This document shows positions 21,112 to 32,400 of a stretch of 64,000 nucleotides of DNA, piece after piece. Source of the stretch: Apostichopus japonicus (lineage: Eukaryota; Echinodermata; Holothuroidea; Aspidochirotida; Stichopodidae); assembly GCF_037975245.1 (NCBI RefSeq), contig NC_092568.1, positions 16,077,001 through 16,141,000 of the forward strand, written 5' to 3'. The notes below the pieces were generated by a model. The model searched no databases and was not told the origin of the DNA. It saw only the letters and a program-made list of their open reading frames with translations. Position 1 is the first letter of the stretch. Every line of letters begins with the position of its first letter. A program made the translations under genes and the position numbers.

Positions 21112-22560
21112 CACATAGACAGTTTTGAGGCTGCTCTGTCTGGAACGCCATTCTCATGCTCACTGATATGATGTGATATCTGCTGTTTGCTTTACAAATT
21201 CGAACAGGCGTGTAGCGAGTAATTAGCCATGGGAGGGGCGAAGCCTGTTGGCAAACTATCTAAGCGTAGCGCCACCATATGTTGGCGCGAAGCGTACAAG
21301 AAAATTTTGGCCGAAAATGCCTACCAGATCGCTGGAAATGACACTTCACTGGCCTTGTAAGTTGCATCTAATCATTGTCTATTTTGAAATTACTAGGGAT
21401 ATCATTAAGGCGGTCGCCCCCTTCCCGAAATGAGTCATGTTCCCCGACGACTCGGTCTAGTTCAAGACCAGCCATAGTTGGTTCCATAGCACAATTGTTT
21501 AAGGCGTCCATACACACGCGTTATGATAGACCCAAGAACGGCGGAAGCACTTTTATTCTGGGGGGGGGGGGCACCGACATCAAAGGGCAATTTGCAAAAA
21601 TTTGATTCGACTGATGCAGCCTTATATTTAGTACCCTTTATAACTATTATTGTATTATCTTATTTGCGTATACACATCACTCCATCAACGCACCCCCCCC
21701 CCCCCTCCTCAAGGAAAATATGCATACTAGCACTGCAATATCCAATGTGCAAATTGGGAAACAAATAACAAGTTTTCTTTTGAGACAAAATGAGGTGAAA
21801 TCATGCTAGTTGCTAATGTAGGAATCTTCAGAATTAGAGTTTATTTCTTGTTAATATGTTAAAAAAAATATTTTCCATTCGAAATAGCTTTGAGTTTGAC
21901 CCACAGAAATTCATTGAAAGTCAGGGGCGTAGCCAGGATTTGCAAAGTTGTGTGCACGACTATCTGAGCGGAGCGCCACCATTGGTTGGCGCGGAGCGTG
22001 CAAGAAAATTTTTGGTTTTACAAACCCTTCAGATGGCCGGAAACGGCCCTTCCCGAGTGTTCATTCTGGTACCCTTAATTCCCTGGCCTCTTGCTAACTT
22101 GAGACACCTCAATTTTTATGTAGAAAAAGGACACATTTTTAACCTGAGGAAAAGTGGGGGGCACGTGCCCCATGTGCCCCCCCGGTTCCGCCGCCCTTGG
22201 ATAGACCATATATAGTATATGTATAGATATATTAGTGAGAGAGGAAAAATGGAACGTCAAAAATGGAGTTGTCGGTGTAAGAGGTAGGGTGAGGCGCACG
22301 CCCCCTCCGTAATCCTCGATCTGTCACTGGCTACCCTGTGTATATAATAGGGATCAGCGCTGTAATTATGACTGTTCCTCTTTCTCTTCCCGAGGTCTTT
22401 TACTCCCTCCTTTTCTCCTTTTTCTCTCTTCTTTTTCCCCTTCGATCCTTCCTCTCCTCCTTTCTTTCCCCCTCTTTTTCCCTTTTTTCTTCTCTTTTTT
22501 TCTCTCCTCTTTTCCTTACCCGGGGGGCGCGCGCCCCCAACGCCCCTGGATACGCGCCTG
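21112..22560 (-). mobile_element. Z-family composite repeat, right arm of the large inverted repeat
   Basis: Read on the minus strand from 22560 it repeats 16085-16790: CAGGCGCGTATCCAGG, the GC palindrome, a polypurine run (a polypyrimidine run on the plus strand at about 22377-22515), the CAGTGACAGATC phrase, and the hairpin module at 21265-21310. It is interrupted by W copy 2 at 21533-22199 and about 100 bases of extra sequence around it. Arms of roughly 700 bp are separated by about 4.3 kb. Confidence 0.7.
21533..22199 (-). mobile_element. W-family hAT-like element, copy 2 (667 bp), nested in Z right arm
   Basis: The left end is CAAGAACGGCGGAAGC and the right end GGTTCCGCCGCCCTTG. They are flanked by the exact 8-bp repeat GATAGACC at 21525-21532 and 22200-22207. 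It is collinear with the reverse complement of copy 1 at 13108-13767. A stretch starting at 21924 (CAGGGGCGTAGCCAGGATTT) carries the same hairpin module found in X and Z elements. Confidence 0.9.
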
Positions 22561-25500
22561 ATACTGGCTTATTAGAAACTTATTGCAAACAAGTTGCAAA
22601 AGATCGCACCATTTCGCATTTAGGCTCTCTTACTGATACAAAGATTTCTCAAAATGTGATGTTACAAACTTTGGCGAGTCCCGTTCAGTGATCACATTAC
22701 CTTCATACCTTTACCAAAATGCAACATATACTCATTCAATACTCATTCATTATGGGCATGTGCATATTAAAGATCCGTGACTGTTGACCCCCAAATTTTC
22801 ACATGCTAAATGTTGATAGAGTTTTGAAGTTGGTTTAACAATTAAAATTTACTTCCAAAAATTGACGAATATTAAATTAGACAATTAAATGTTTCACTGA
22901 TGAAATATCGTTGATGTTGGTAGCAAAGTTCTTTTTGAAGTTATATGTATGTAACTTTGTAGTATGTGACTTTTCTTTTATAAATCTTTTTGTATTCACA
23001 TAGGCCTTCTATATCTATTTAGATATAGCATTGTATAAGTAACTGGTACTGTCCTTTTCACTTGATCGTGTTAAAGTAGATTAGTAAATGCTCCACTGGT
23101 GAAATGAGATGGTGGTAGCAAACTTGCGATGTTGAAGTTATAGCATTAATGACGATTATTTGATTTTCTTTAAGTATGAGGTTCACGGAAGTTAAAGGCG
23201 TCTACCCGTTTTCAGGACTGGATGTGAGCAAACTTACCAATACAATCATACACAAAACCGTCCATGAATACAAATGAACAATGATAAGAATCATTCACAA
23301 AATTGTCTGTAAGATGTCCCTCCTGCGGCCACTGACCCGTACCATGCACGGTATGTTCCCATTAATTAGTTGATTGGCGTAGGAAGCAATCAAAAAGTGT
23401 GCGTGTGTGGGTGGGTTGAAGGGGGGGGGGTGTGGGTGCAGAAAACCGGTAGCAAGTTTGGAAATCTTCCCAAAAGAATGTACTTTAGGTAGAGGCTATT
23501 GTGGCCCAGATGAGACGTAGAAAATATGAACATCTTAAAAACTCGACTATTTATCTCCAACTTGCGACTACTTTATCTGAAAAGTTAGCCTTTTCCCTCA
23601 AAGTTTTGACTGTCTCGACTGTCTTATTCGAAAAATTTGAGCACCTTTCGAGTAGGTTGAGAGTTTAAACCTTTTGAGAAATAAAAGTACTGTCGAACAT
23701 TCGACGGATTATGAAGGAAACCTAAGTAAAAGAAATACAGTACCGGTAAAGACCCACCTGACTGACGTGGATTGCATACCTATAGTTAAAAACCCTGAAT
23801 CATTCCATGCAGTTGTGTAATTTATTTCAATAATTTCATGAATACCATCAAAGTATTTACACCTGTAAACAATAGCGGAACTCGGACATGTTGACACCAG
23901 TTGGCATGTTTGTCCGGGCGGTGTCCGAAACTTTTTTATTCCAGAGTTATTATAAAATTCATGGAAAAATGAACTGTTTGTATTAATTTGAAACGCACTA
24001 TTCAAACGTATTTGGATCCTCTAACAATTCTTGGTGGGGCAAATTCATGCTTTTAACCCGGAGTTTTTACCCATGGAGGCGGGGCTAGGGGTTGTGGATA
24101 TAGTCCTCATTATGATCTACTCATAGAAAGAACTAAAAATATTTTACTTGGGTTAGGAACTTGAAAACCTTAAGTTTTTCGTGAATAAATAAATCACAAA
24201 TGGGATGGGGGGGGGGGAGGGGTGGGAGGCAGTTAAATTAAAGGGACCTTCACCCACATGATATAATACACAATACTGCACAAGACTTGTTCCATGGTTG
24301 TCAAATATTATGCCCACGTCCGGGCCCCTTCCCACTCCCTCCACCTTTTTGAGATGGAGAAAGGTTACAGATAGTAACTTTGTGTGAGAAAAACAGAAAA
24401 TTTCGAGATGCCTTGTTTGATAAAAGCTATAAAAAAAAGAAGAAAAAAATATGCAAAATCTGAAGATTTCAAAGTCAAAATCTATTCAGTAAAAGCTTTG
24501 AGGGCAAATCTGAAATTTCCATATAACAGGGCAAGCTGTCTTTAAAGTTAGGAAGACAACTGGCAACAAATTTTCACACCCATCCCAGCATGAGCACATC
24601 ACTGTGAATACCATGACATCCTATCACATTATAATATATGAGTTCTAACGTACAGCTGCACTCTGTATTGGTTTGTGTTACTCGGTGTCAATCAGAATGA
24701 TTCTTGTATTAACTAACATTCATAAATACTTGGATACTTCTCTGTGTTGTTACATGGGGTTCACATTGGTATGTGTGAATGTCCTCCATCATTTCATTCT
24801 CAAATTTTATATTCCACGATGACTTTTCGTATCAATCTTCCCCTTCCTCCCTCCTTCACCCCCCTTGCCCCAAAAGATCGAGATAAACCCACAAATGTCA
24901 AAGATAAAAGACAAGAAGACGAGAACAATACAAATAAAAGACGAAACAATGTGAGGAAAGAGAACTTTTATTGAAGGAAAACTTTGAAAGAGATGATTCC
25001 CAGCTAGTCATCTTGAATGGTCCTGTCTGACATTCTCTGTGCCAGAGAACATTGGTATGTCACACAAGGCTCACAAATTGAAAATGCCCAATGTCAAAAA
25101 AAATCATAGCATTTCAATGCCACGTATATTCAGTCACATATAAATGACTATATAACCTTACTAGAGCTAGCCTCGCAATATCAATAAAAGGTACTACAAG
25201 AAATAAACATAAACATTGCTCTTGAGATATCTACCTCAGAAATGTTTCTTGGAGACTTTGTCGAGGAGTTACATAAACCCCTTCATGATTTTGTTTCCAT
25301 TTACACTCTCCCACTGATGAGGTGTCCTGATAAAAAGTGTATAATTTAAAAAAAAAAAAAAAATTTAAATTTAATTTAAAAAATGCCATATGGGACCATA
25401 CAGATGACAAATACATGAGATATACTATTTAGCTAGTAGCTCTATTGCTAAAAGTATAGACATGGTACTGAGGTCTTAGAGTATATAATGAAAGGAGAGA

Positions 25501-26432
25501 CAAAGCCAACCATCATGTTTGCCTTACACATTGTAATAAATACAGAAAGAATATATAATTGTAGCACATTTGGCTCAATAACATCATATTTAGACTCGAT
25601 CAAGTCTCTAGTCTTGTGTGAAAGAAACTCTGAATGCTATGATAATCTCATAATTGGCATTTTTCTAAACTATTTTGAGAAGTTGTTTATAACAGTTTCT
25701 ATGACAATAACGATGGTTGAGTTTGTGTCTCCTTTAACCAAATACCTCTTTGGAAAGAATAATGCAAGGCAGATGGCCTACCCCTCTCTGCTGTATCCAA
25801 CCATGAACCCTCCAAAGAACTTGACCTACTTTAAGTAGATTATCTTAATTTCAGACTTCAAGCCACTGGTTCCAAACTTGCACCAATCCCTTCTCTTCTA
25901 AATATTTCAAAAAGTATTGACGAATAGTTGATATTTTCTAAAAAGCTACCCAAAAGTTTAGAATGAAGATTAAACATGAAACACTCTTAGCACTAATGAT
26001 TTTCATTGTTATTGCTGGTTAGATTAAGCAATTTCATCTGTTTCCAGTAGAGTTGCTCTACCTAAATCAAACTGTTGTTAAGGTGAAATATCCACAGATG
26101 ATGTCATGATATGCTACACATTCTTATAATGTGTGAATTACGGTACATAGCACCATTTAATGAACAGGAATTAGCAAAAACAGCTGAAGGGTAAATTCAT
26201 TTTAATAATCTGTGTCCTTTCTTTTAACAACACTGCAGAACTGAAGTATTATATGAATTGTGTATAAAAACATTTGCTTTCCATATCTCTGTCCTTGCCT
26301 TAACTAGAATACTTAATACAACATTTGATTATTCCCCATAGAAATATTACCAAATTACTAGTGTTGCTGGAACGAACGAAGATGAACCACAAATACGCAC
26401 ATTATGAATTCATCCATGTCACGGATTCATTA

Positions 26433-26486
26433 CAATGCAAGTGTTTTGTAAAACCTTTATAAAGGTTTTACAAAACACTTGCATTG
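26433..26486. repeat. Perfect 54-bp palindrome
   Basis: The 27-base arm CAATGCAAGTGTTTTGTAAA-ACCTTTA is followed without any spacer by its exact reverse complement, centred on TTTATAAA. No mismatch was found. The immediate flanks (CATTA and CTGGA) show no target-site duplication. It could be a short inverted-repeat element remnant, a site of palindromic gene conversion, or a fold-back artefact in sequencing or assembly. Confidence 0.9.
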
Positions 26487-27019
26487 CTGGATGTCGCAAG
26501 ACTTTTTCATAAAAACCTCATGTTAAAATTCCTATATATATCATTCCTGCAATCTTTTGACCACTTTGACTAAATCTTATGATTGAGAAACACTTATTGG
26601 ACTTCACATCGGTTTGTTTATCTCAATATGGTCATTCCCTACCTCAGAAAACAGTAATTAGGCGGGTATTGAACTAGGATACATTAATGACAATACAACT
26701 ATATATACTGTAATAAATGATATTTTAAGGATATTTCACGATTTCTTATTTCTCACTGCCGAGATCAATGTCTTAACAACTACTTTAATTGACGAATCTT
26801 TAATTTCATCTCACAAGCACATGGAGCATTAACAACAAGACTGAGAGTTTTCAAGTTTAATATATTGACAGAGAACCAGGAAGCTGCATGATACATTCTA
26901 CATTAAACACATTCATCTACATCGTAACTACTGTTTACTACACCAACTAATAAGACTGCTCCCACAGAACACTCTCAAAGAGACTTCAGGATGTATCCAG
27001 TCATAGGCAACATGAAAAC

Positions 27020-27265
27020 CTGTACAAACATATTCATAATGACAAAGGTAGCTTTTATGTCAGTGCACTAATATATTGGGACAATCTGGCAGGTTCTGTC
27101 AGGAAACGGCTATAGCTACTAATTTCATCAATGCACCTGGATGTGATTTCAACGAGACTTTTACTGTTCTCAGAAGGTTATATAAGTGTCACAATAGCTG
27201 TGTTAAACCTGAAGAAATGAAGAAAGTCCATTACATTGAAAACACAAGGATCAGCACTTGAACTA
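27020..27265 (+). pseudogene. Possible LINE C-terminal tail remnant
   Basis: One frame reads HENLYKHIHNDKGSFYVSAL then IYWDNLAGSVRKRL before a stop. This resembles the SF-x-V/Y-x-A-x-x-x-WN-x-LP-x-x-(I/V)R motif that follows the reverse transcriptase in many non-LTR elements. The match is short and no 3' tail was identified, so the call is tentative. Confidence 0.3.
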
Positions 27266-27689
27266 GGCCTAAGAAACGTTCATGCTTAATCTACCCACAG
27301 CTAGTCTACTTTACATAGAAGAATGTGTGCACAGTTGACCATACTGCTAACTAACTTTCAAGCTACTTAAAAGCTAAGGGCATCATTCTGATGAAATACC
27401 TCGACATATTGCCATGTTACATTGCACAAGTAGGTGATTCAGGTGCTAATAACTAGTTAAGATCTAGCATTGAAACAAAGAAACAGCTTCATTTTCAGCA
27501 GGAGGAAAGACAGGAATTGTCTTACAATTTTCCCCTCAACGATTCTCGTAAAGGTAGGTGGTGGTGCTCCTGTTATAAGCTTCACTGCTGAAGTGCTAAG
27601 ATACTGATGATGCCTTCAAAATGATCTCCAAAACACTACAAACATGTACCAGCTGGCAGTGTCCATCTCTAGTCATTGGTTACTCTTGA

Positions 27690-28685
27690 CCTGTCCTACA
27701 TAATATCTGAGTCATCTCTTGGATTCCCTTAGATGATATCTAAAGTCATAGCTTGGGCTGTCCTAGGTAACATGTGACTTCTCTTAGACTGTCCTATGTG
27801 ACATCTGACATCTCGTAGACTGTCCTAGGTGATATGTGATATCTGTTTGACTGTCCTAGGTGATATCTGATATCTCTTAGACTGTCCTATGTGATATCTG
27901 ACATCTATTTGACTGCTCTAGGTGATATGTGACATCTATTTGACTGTCCTATGTGATATGTGACATCTATTTGACTGTCCTAGGTGATATGTGACATCTA
28001 TTTGACTGTCCTAGGTGATATCTGACATCTCTTAGACTGTCCTATGTGATATCTGGCATCTATTTGACTGTCCTAGGTGATATGTGACATCTATTTGACT
28101 GTCCTAGGTGATATCTGATATCTCTTAGACTGTCCTATGTGATATCTGACATCTATTTGACTGTCCTAGGTGATATGTGACATCTATTTGACTGTAGAGG
28201 TCTGACATCTTTTGGACTGTCCTATGTCATATCTGATATCTCTTGGACTGTCCTAGGTCTGAAATCTTTGGGACTGTTCTAGGTCATATCTAACATCTTT
28301 TGGACTGTCCTAGCCCATATCTGATATCTCTGGGGTATCCCTCTGTGATCTCTGAGTCATCTCTCGGACTGTTCTAGGTCTGACATCTTTTGGACTGTCC
28401 TAGCCCATATCTGATATCTCCAGGATATCCCTCGGTGATCTCTGAGTCATCTCTCGGACTGTTCTAGGTCTGACATCTTTTGGACTGTCCTAGGCCATAT
28501 CTGATATCTCTGGGGTATCCCTCTGTGATCTCTGAGTCATCTCTCGGACTGTTCTAGGTCTGGCATCTTTTGGACTGTCCTAGGCCATATCTGATATCTC
28601 TGGGATATCCCTCTGTGATCTCTGAGTCATCTCTCGGACTGTTCTAGGTCACATCTAACATCTTTCGGACTGTTCTAGGTCATCC
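27690..28685. repeat. Minisatellite: 31-bp units passing into a 90-bp higher-order unit
   Basis: From about 27760 to 28200 the basic unit is 31 bp, TTTGACTGTCCTAGGTGATA plus TGTGACATCTA. From about 28250 three related 30-bp subunits form a 90-bp unit; the word CTCTGAGTCATCTCTCGGACTG recurs exactly 90 bases apart, at about 28350, 28440, 28530 and 28620. The array ends about 290 bases beyond the Rel stop codon, so it may be transcribed in the 3' UTR or lie just downstream. Confidence 0.9.
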
Positions 28686-28974
28686 CTTGGAGGTAATCTC
28701 TCAACAGCTTGCTCAGTACAACACCAAAAACCACCTTCCTTCATCATGTGTATCATCTGTATCATCATCAGCACATTGCCTTTCAATTATCACAAGCCCC
28801 GTCAAGGTACATCTCTGCATCACATGTTACTCTCCATCCTCCAGCCAGGTGTCAGTTAGTTCACTGCCGGCCATTAACAGCCAGAGCAGGGCACGCAGAC
28901 CTGCTTCAACTAGTTCCTGTACAATCTCTTTTGCCATGCATGGTCTCTATGTCATTACTCTCGCCATGTCCTGC

Positions 28975-29408
28975 TCAATCCAAAAAATCAGACTGGTTGA
29001 TATCTTGCATAAACACATTAATGCTTGGTAGACCAATCTCATTGTTTCCCATGTTGTTATACTGTGCTAAAGTTGGTTCAGAGTAATCGTTGAATAATGA
29101 AACCAATTGAGCATTAGATAGGTTTGTGTTTGCACTATCATTATAAGCGACAGGCAGGTCGACAAAGTTTAAGTTGGTAGGGTTATTAAGATCAGCGAAA
29201 GGATCCACTTCAAGTGTAGTATTCAAATCGGTGACTTCAGAAAATTCATAATTGTCCATAGCAGGTTCATCTGCAAACATAAAACTATCTGGAATGACCA
29301 TGGCACTAGGCTCCCTTTTAACAGGACCAATGGTCACATGAGCGATGGAGTCGGGGGTGACACTGATCATATTGCAGCTATCTGCCGCAGATGGAAACGA
29401 GAAAGAAC
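28975..29408 (-). CDS. REL: Rel exon 9: C-terminal activation region and stop
   Basis: The acceptor TGTTTTGCAG|GT precedes codons [20 protein letters not shown] and continues for 144 residues to a TGA at 28975-28977. The region contains PVKREP, a possible SUMO/regulatory motif, and DPFADL. Further on are [14 protein letters not shown] and the end DINQSDFLD. The clusters of Phe/Leu among Asp/Glu are typical of Rel activation domains, but no sequence conservation supports a finer match. It is shorter than the vertebrate RelA or c-Rel C-termini. A minisatellite begins about 290 bases past the stop; no clear AATAAA was placed. Confidence 0.9.
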
Positions 29409-32400
29409 CTGCAAAACAACAGCAAGCAATTATGAAACAACAGCTACAGACAGCACCAACTCTAAATCATCAAAACAGTTGTTTGCATTCTTTCTCATCA
29501 ACCTCTGAAGAAGATCCTGCTAGGATCGAAACGGCCCACTTACTTTCACACATTGATTTTGTGTGGGTAAATTTTCCCTTCTTAAATCTCACAACATTGT
29601 AGTTTCATTAGCTCAGCTAGCCAACTTTCTAATTGGAAAATAAAGAAGAGCTGAATTTTTTTGAAATACGCTGACATGATTGTTTGCGTATCATTAGGAC
29701 CAATATATGAAATTTCTCAAGGGAATCTCACTTCAATCCAAAGATATCTCTAATCACTCCCTGATTGTGGTTCACTTGCTTGAAAAGTCTCACAGTTTTG
29801 CATTTTGTTTGATAATTCACAATCTCAGTTTGAGTAGTACACGTTAGCGATGGTAAATTGTTCCAAAGTGTCAATTCAACTTAGTCTTCTCTTTCTGTGG
29901 CAAAACATACCTTTCAAAACTATGGGACTATAAACTTCAGTCAAAACTTAGGATTGCATAGGTTCCAGATTGGCAAATGATCACACAGCTTTGCACTTTA
30001 CCATAAATATTTGGCCTTTTGTAGAAAAATGTCCATACCCTCAACAGAGCCTCACAGGTAACATTATGGACATAGGCAACTATGAATTGATTGCAAATTA
30101 CTAAGAAGCTCTTAAGCTCTGAATCGACCATTCAGTACAATTTGATGCTAATAATGATAATAATGAAGAAGAAATTGGAAAAAATAAGATAACCATAGCT
30201 ATGGCATAGCTCAAAGGATGACTTTCGGCAGAATGTTAGTCTTGATATGTTATAGTCCGAGATTAAAGAAACAAGTTTAGCTCCAGTAAAGGTTTTCAGC
30301 TAGTTCTGGTTTCAAGATATATTCACCTTTTCACAACTTTTCACCCTATTCACAACTTATTCTCTGAAATGCTCCTTTACCAAATTGATAATGACCATAG
30401 GATCCTCAGTGCAGGCCTAAATGTTAATGTTTAAACCATTGTTCCATAAGTCCTAATGACTCTGCCAAAGCATTGTCTGATAAGTCCATATAAACAACAG
30501 AGCAGCACCCTTGGATGACATGCATTCAACACAATTTGAACTTTGACATATCTGTTTTGTATTTTAAACATGTCATTTGAGGCCATAAAATTCTATTGTA
30601 TTCCCACTGAGCTTTGTGTTGCTTCTGAGGACCTGACCTAAAGGTCTATATAAACCACTGACACCATAAACCATGAAACCATAAACCATATATAAACCAT
30701 AATAAAAGACTATATAAACCAGCCATTTTAAATGAACCTAGGCTGTTCATAGTCACTTTCTAAAAACTTTAAAAGTACTAAACTTGACCTGGACTGATGA
30801 GCAGTGTTTTTTTTTTGATGGTCTACAAAATATCAAAACTAATTTTGTACCTATTAAGTCATACTTTAATAGTTTCAACATCGGCGATGTTCAAAAAAAA
30901 AAAAAAAAAAAAAAAATATCTCACTTTCTGGTTTCACTTGGGCCCGGGCTTTTAGAGACTGTCTTCTTCCTTTAGCTTTGAGTTTTTCGTTTAGTTTCTT
31001 CTTTATATCAGAGAGTTTTGAACTGCTGCCAGCCGCTCCATCTAGGTTAACATAAACCACGTCATGTAAGTCATAACTTGTCAAGCCACGTTATTTAGAT
31101 ATGGTCTTATATTTTCAATCAATTATTGGTTTGCTGAATTCCAATACCTAAGGCCTTGATGTAAGAATCTTCTTAAAACCCTTTTCATGTTGTACGTTTT
31201 GTTGAACATTACAAGAGTTGTATACTGTTGTGATATTTTAAGATACCGTATAATATGAATCACTGAAGTCCCTTTCCCCTAGCGATAATGCTTAAGATCA
31301 GCAATATAGAATTGTGAAATGATATTATGTTCCTTATGTGTTGCAGCATGAAGCACACAACTTAGACTAGACCCTTCTATGACCACTTTTGACGCAGTAT
31401 GCAAAGTATTGTGGCTTCAGACTGGCACGTACACCATGCTCACCCCCCCCCTCCCCAGGAAAAGGTAAGTACAGGGATTGCTACCAACCAAAGGATGGAT
31501 AAGTCACTTGGTAAAGCAAACGATTTCCGATCCTGAGGTCCACTGCTTCAAACCCTATTCCTTTGCTCTTTTCAATTTGAACAAATTTTACAATCTACAG
31601 TGACAATCACAATTGTTTTCATGTTCCTTCGTAGGTCTTTTGTGTACAAAAAATACGGACAGCAACCAACTTTTTACAACTTTGGTGACTCCCTCTCTCT
31701 CTCTCTCAAACACACCTAAAAGATGTGCAGTATTAAATACTTCAGACACTGCAAAGCCTGGACTTTTTTTATACTTCTTTTTCAAACTTTCCATTTATTG
31801 AATTACAAAATGTCTTCCTTTTTGAATCTATCATCTATGGGCATGCTTTTGTAAACCCTAATTCCTGTTTAACATTTCACCTTGCAACAGAAAGAGCCAC
31901 AGCAGAACAAATGATTCATAAACACTACAATACTGAACAGTGTATAAAGGATGACACATCTAGACTACCAAGACGAATGTATTCAATTTCATCAAGTCAT
32001 TCATATAATTATATTTCAAATATTTGGAAATTTGAGAATCTGTTGCTGGCATGTACAAAAAAAGTGTTCAGTCGTAGATTAATTAAAGCATTTTATGCTT
32101 TTCCTAATCTCTTTGATTTGTATGAAATCAGTAAATTCAGACTTGATATTGCCTTGGTTCGTCATAGCGAAACCACACGTGTCTCTTAACTGTGTTGTAT
32201 TGAATGGTTCCCTTTGAACTGCCAGTACCAGTACACAAGATTATCACAACAGTTCTGTGCTCAGCCTAATACCTAACGTGTATTAAGCGGTAACTATCAT
32301 CATTGATACCAGTGAAAATGTCATTTCTAGGTGAGAGGTGGTGTTTGATGGGGCCTAGTGGCAACAATGTACATGTACGGGGAGTACAGTTACATAGCTG

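Larger units (their letters stand above)
22561..27689. other. AT-rich stretch with no gene found
   Basis: No exon is convincing. Two diverged copies of a phrase (C(A/T)CTG(A/G)TGAAAT...GTTGAAGTTAT) at about 22890-22985 and 23085-23180 suggest an old duplication. A poly-A run lies at 25350-25366. The plus-strand open frame at 25488-25838 (116 codons) matches nothing known and has no splice or promoter support. The 54-bp palindrome and the LINE tail listed separately fall in this interval. Confidence 0.4.

Noticed and set aside
25488..25838. 116-codon open frame on the plus strand
   Set aside because: No family resemblance, AT-driven composition, no splice or promoter support; random frames of this size are expected in AT-rich DNA.
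27760..28680. CRISPR-like array
   Set aside because: Units are contiguous variants of one another with no unique spacers, in an animal genome; it is a minisatellite.
30875..31084. Minus-strand frame with [20 protein letters not shown]
   Set aside because: It runs into a homopolymer; no start context, family or neighbouring exon. Possibly old retroelement debris.
31911..32189. Frame beginning [18 protein letters not shown], briefly reminiscent of a ubiquitin-ligase N-terminus
   Set aside because: The resemblance ends after a few residues and the cysteine pattern is absent.
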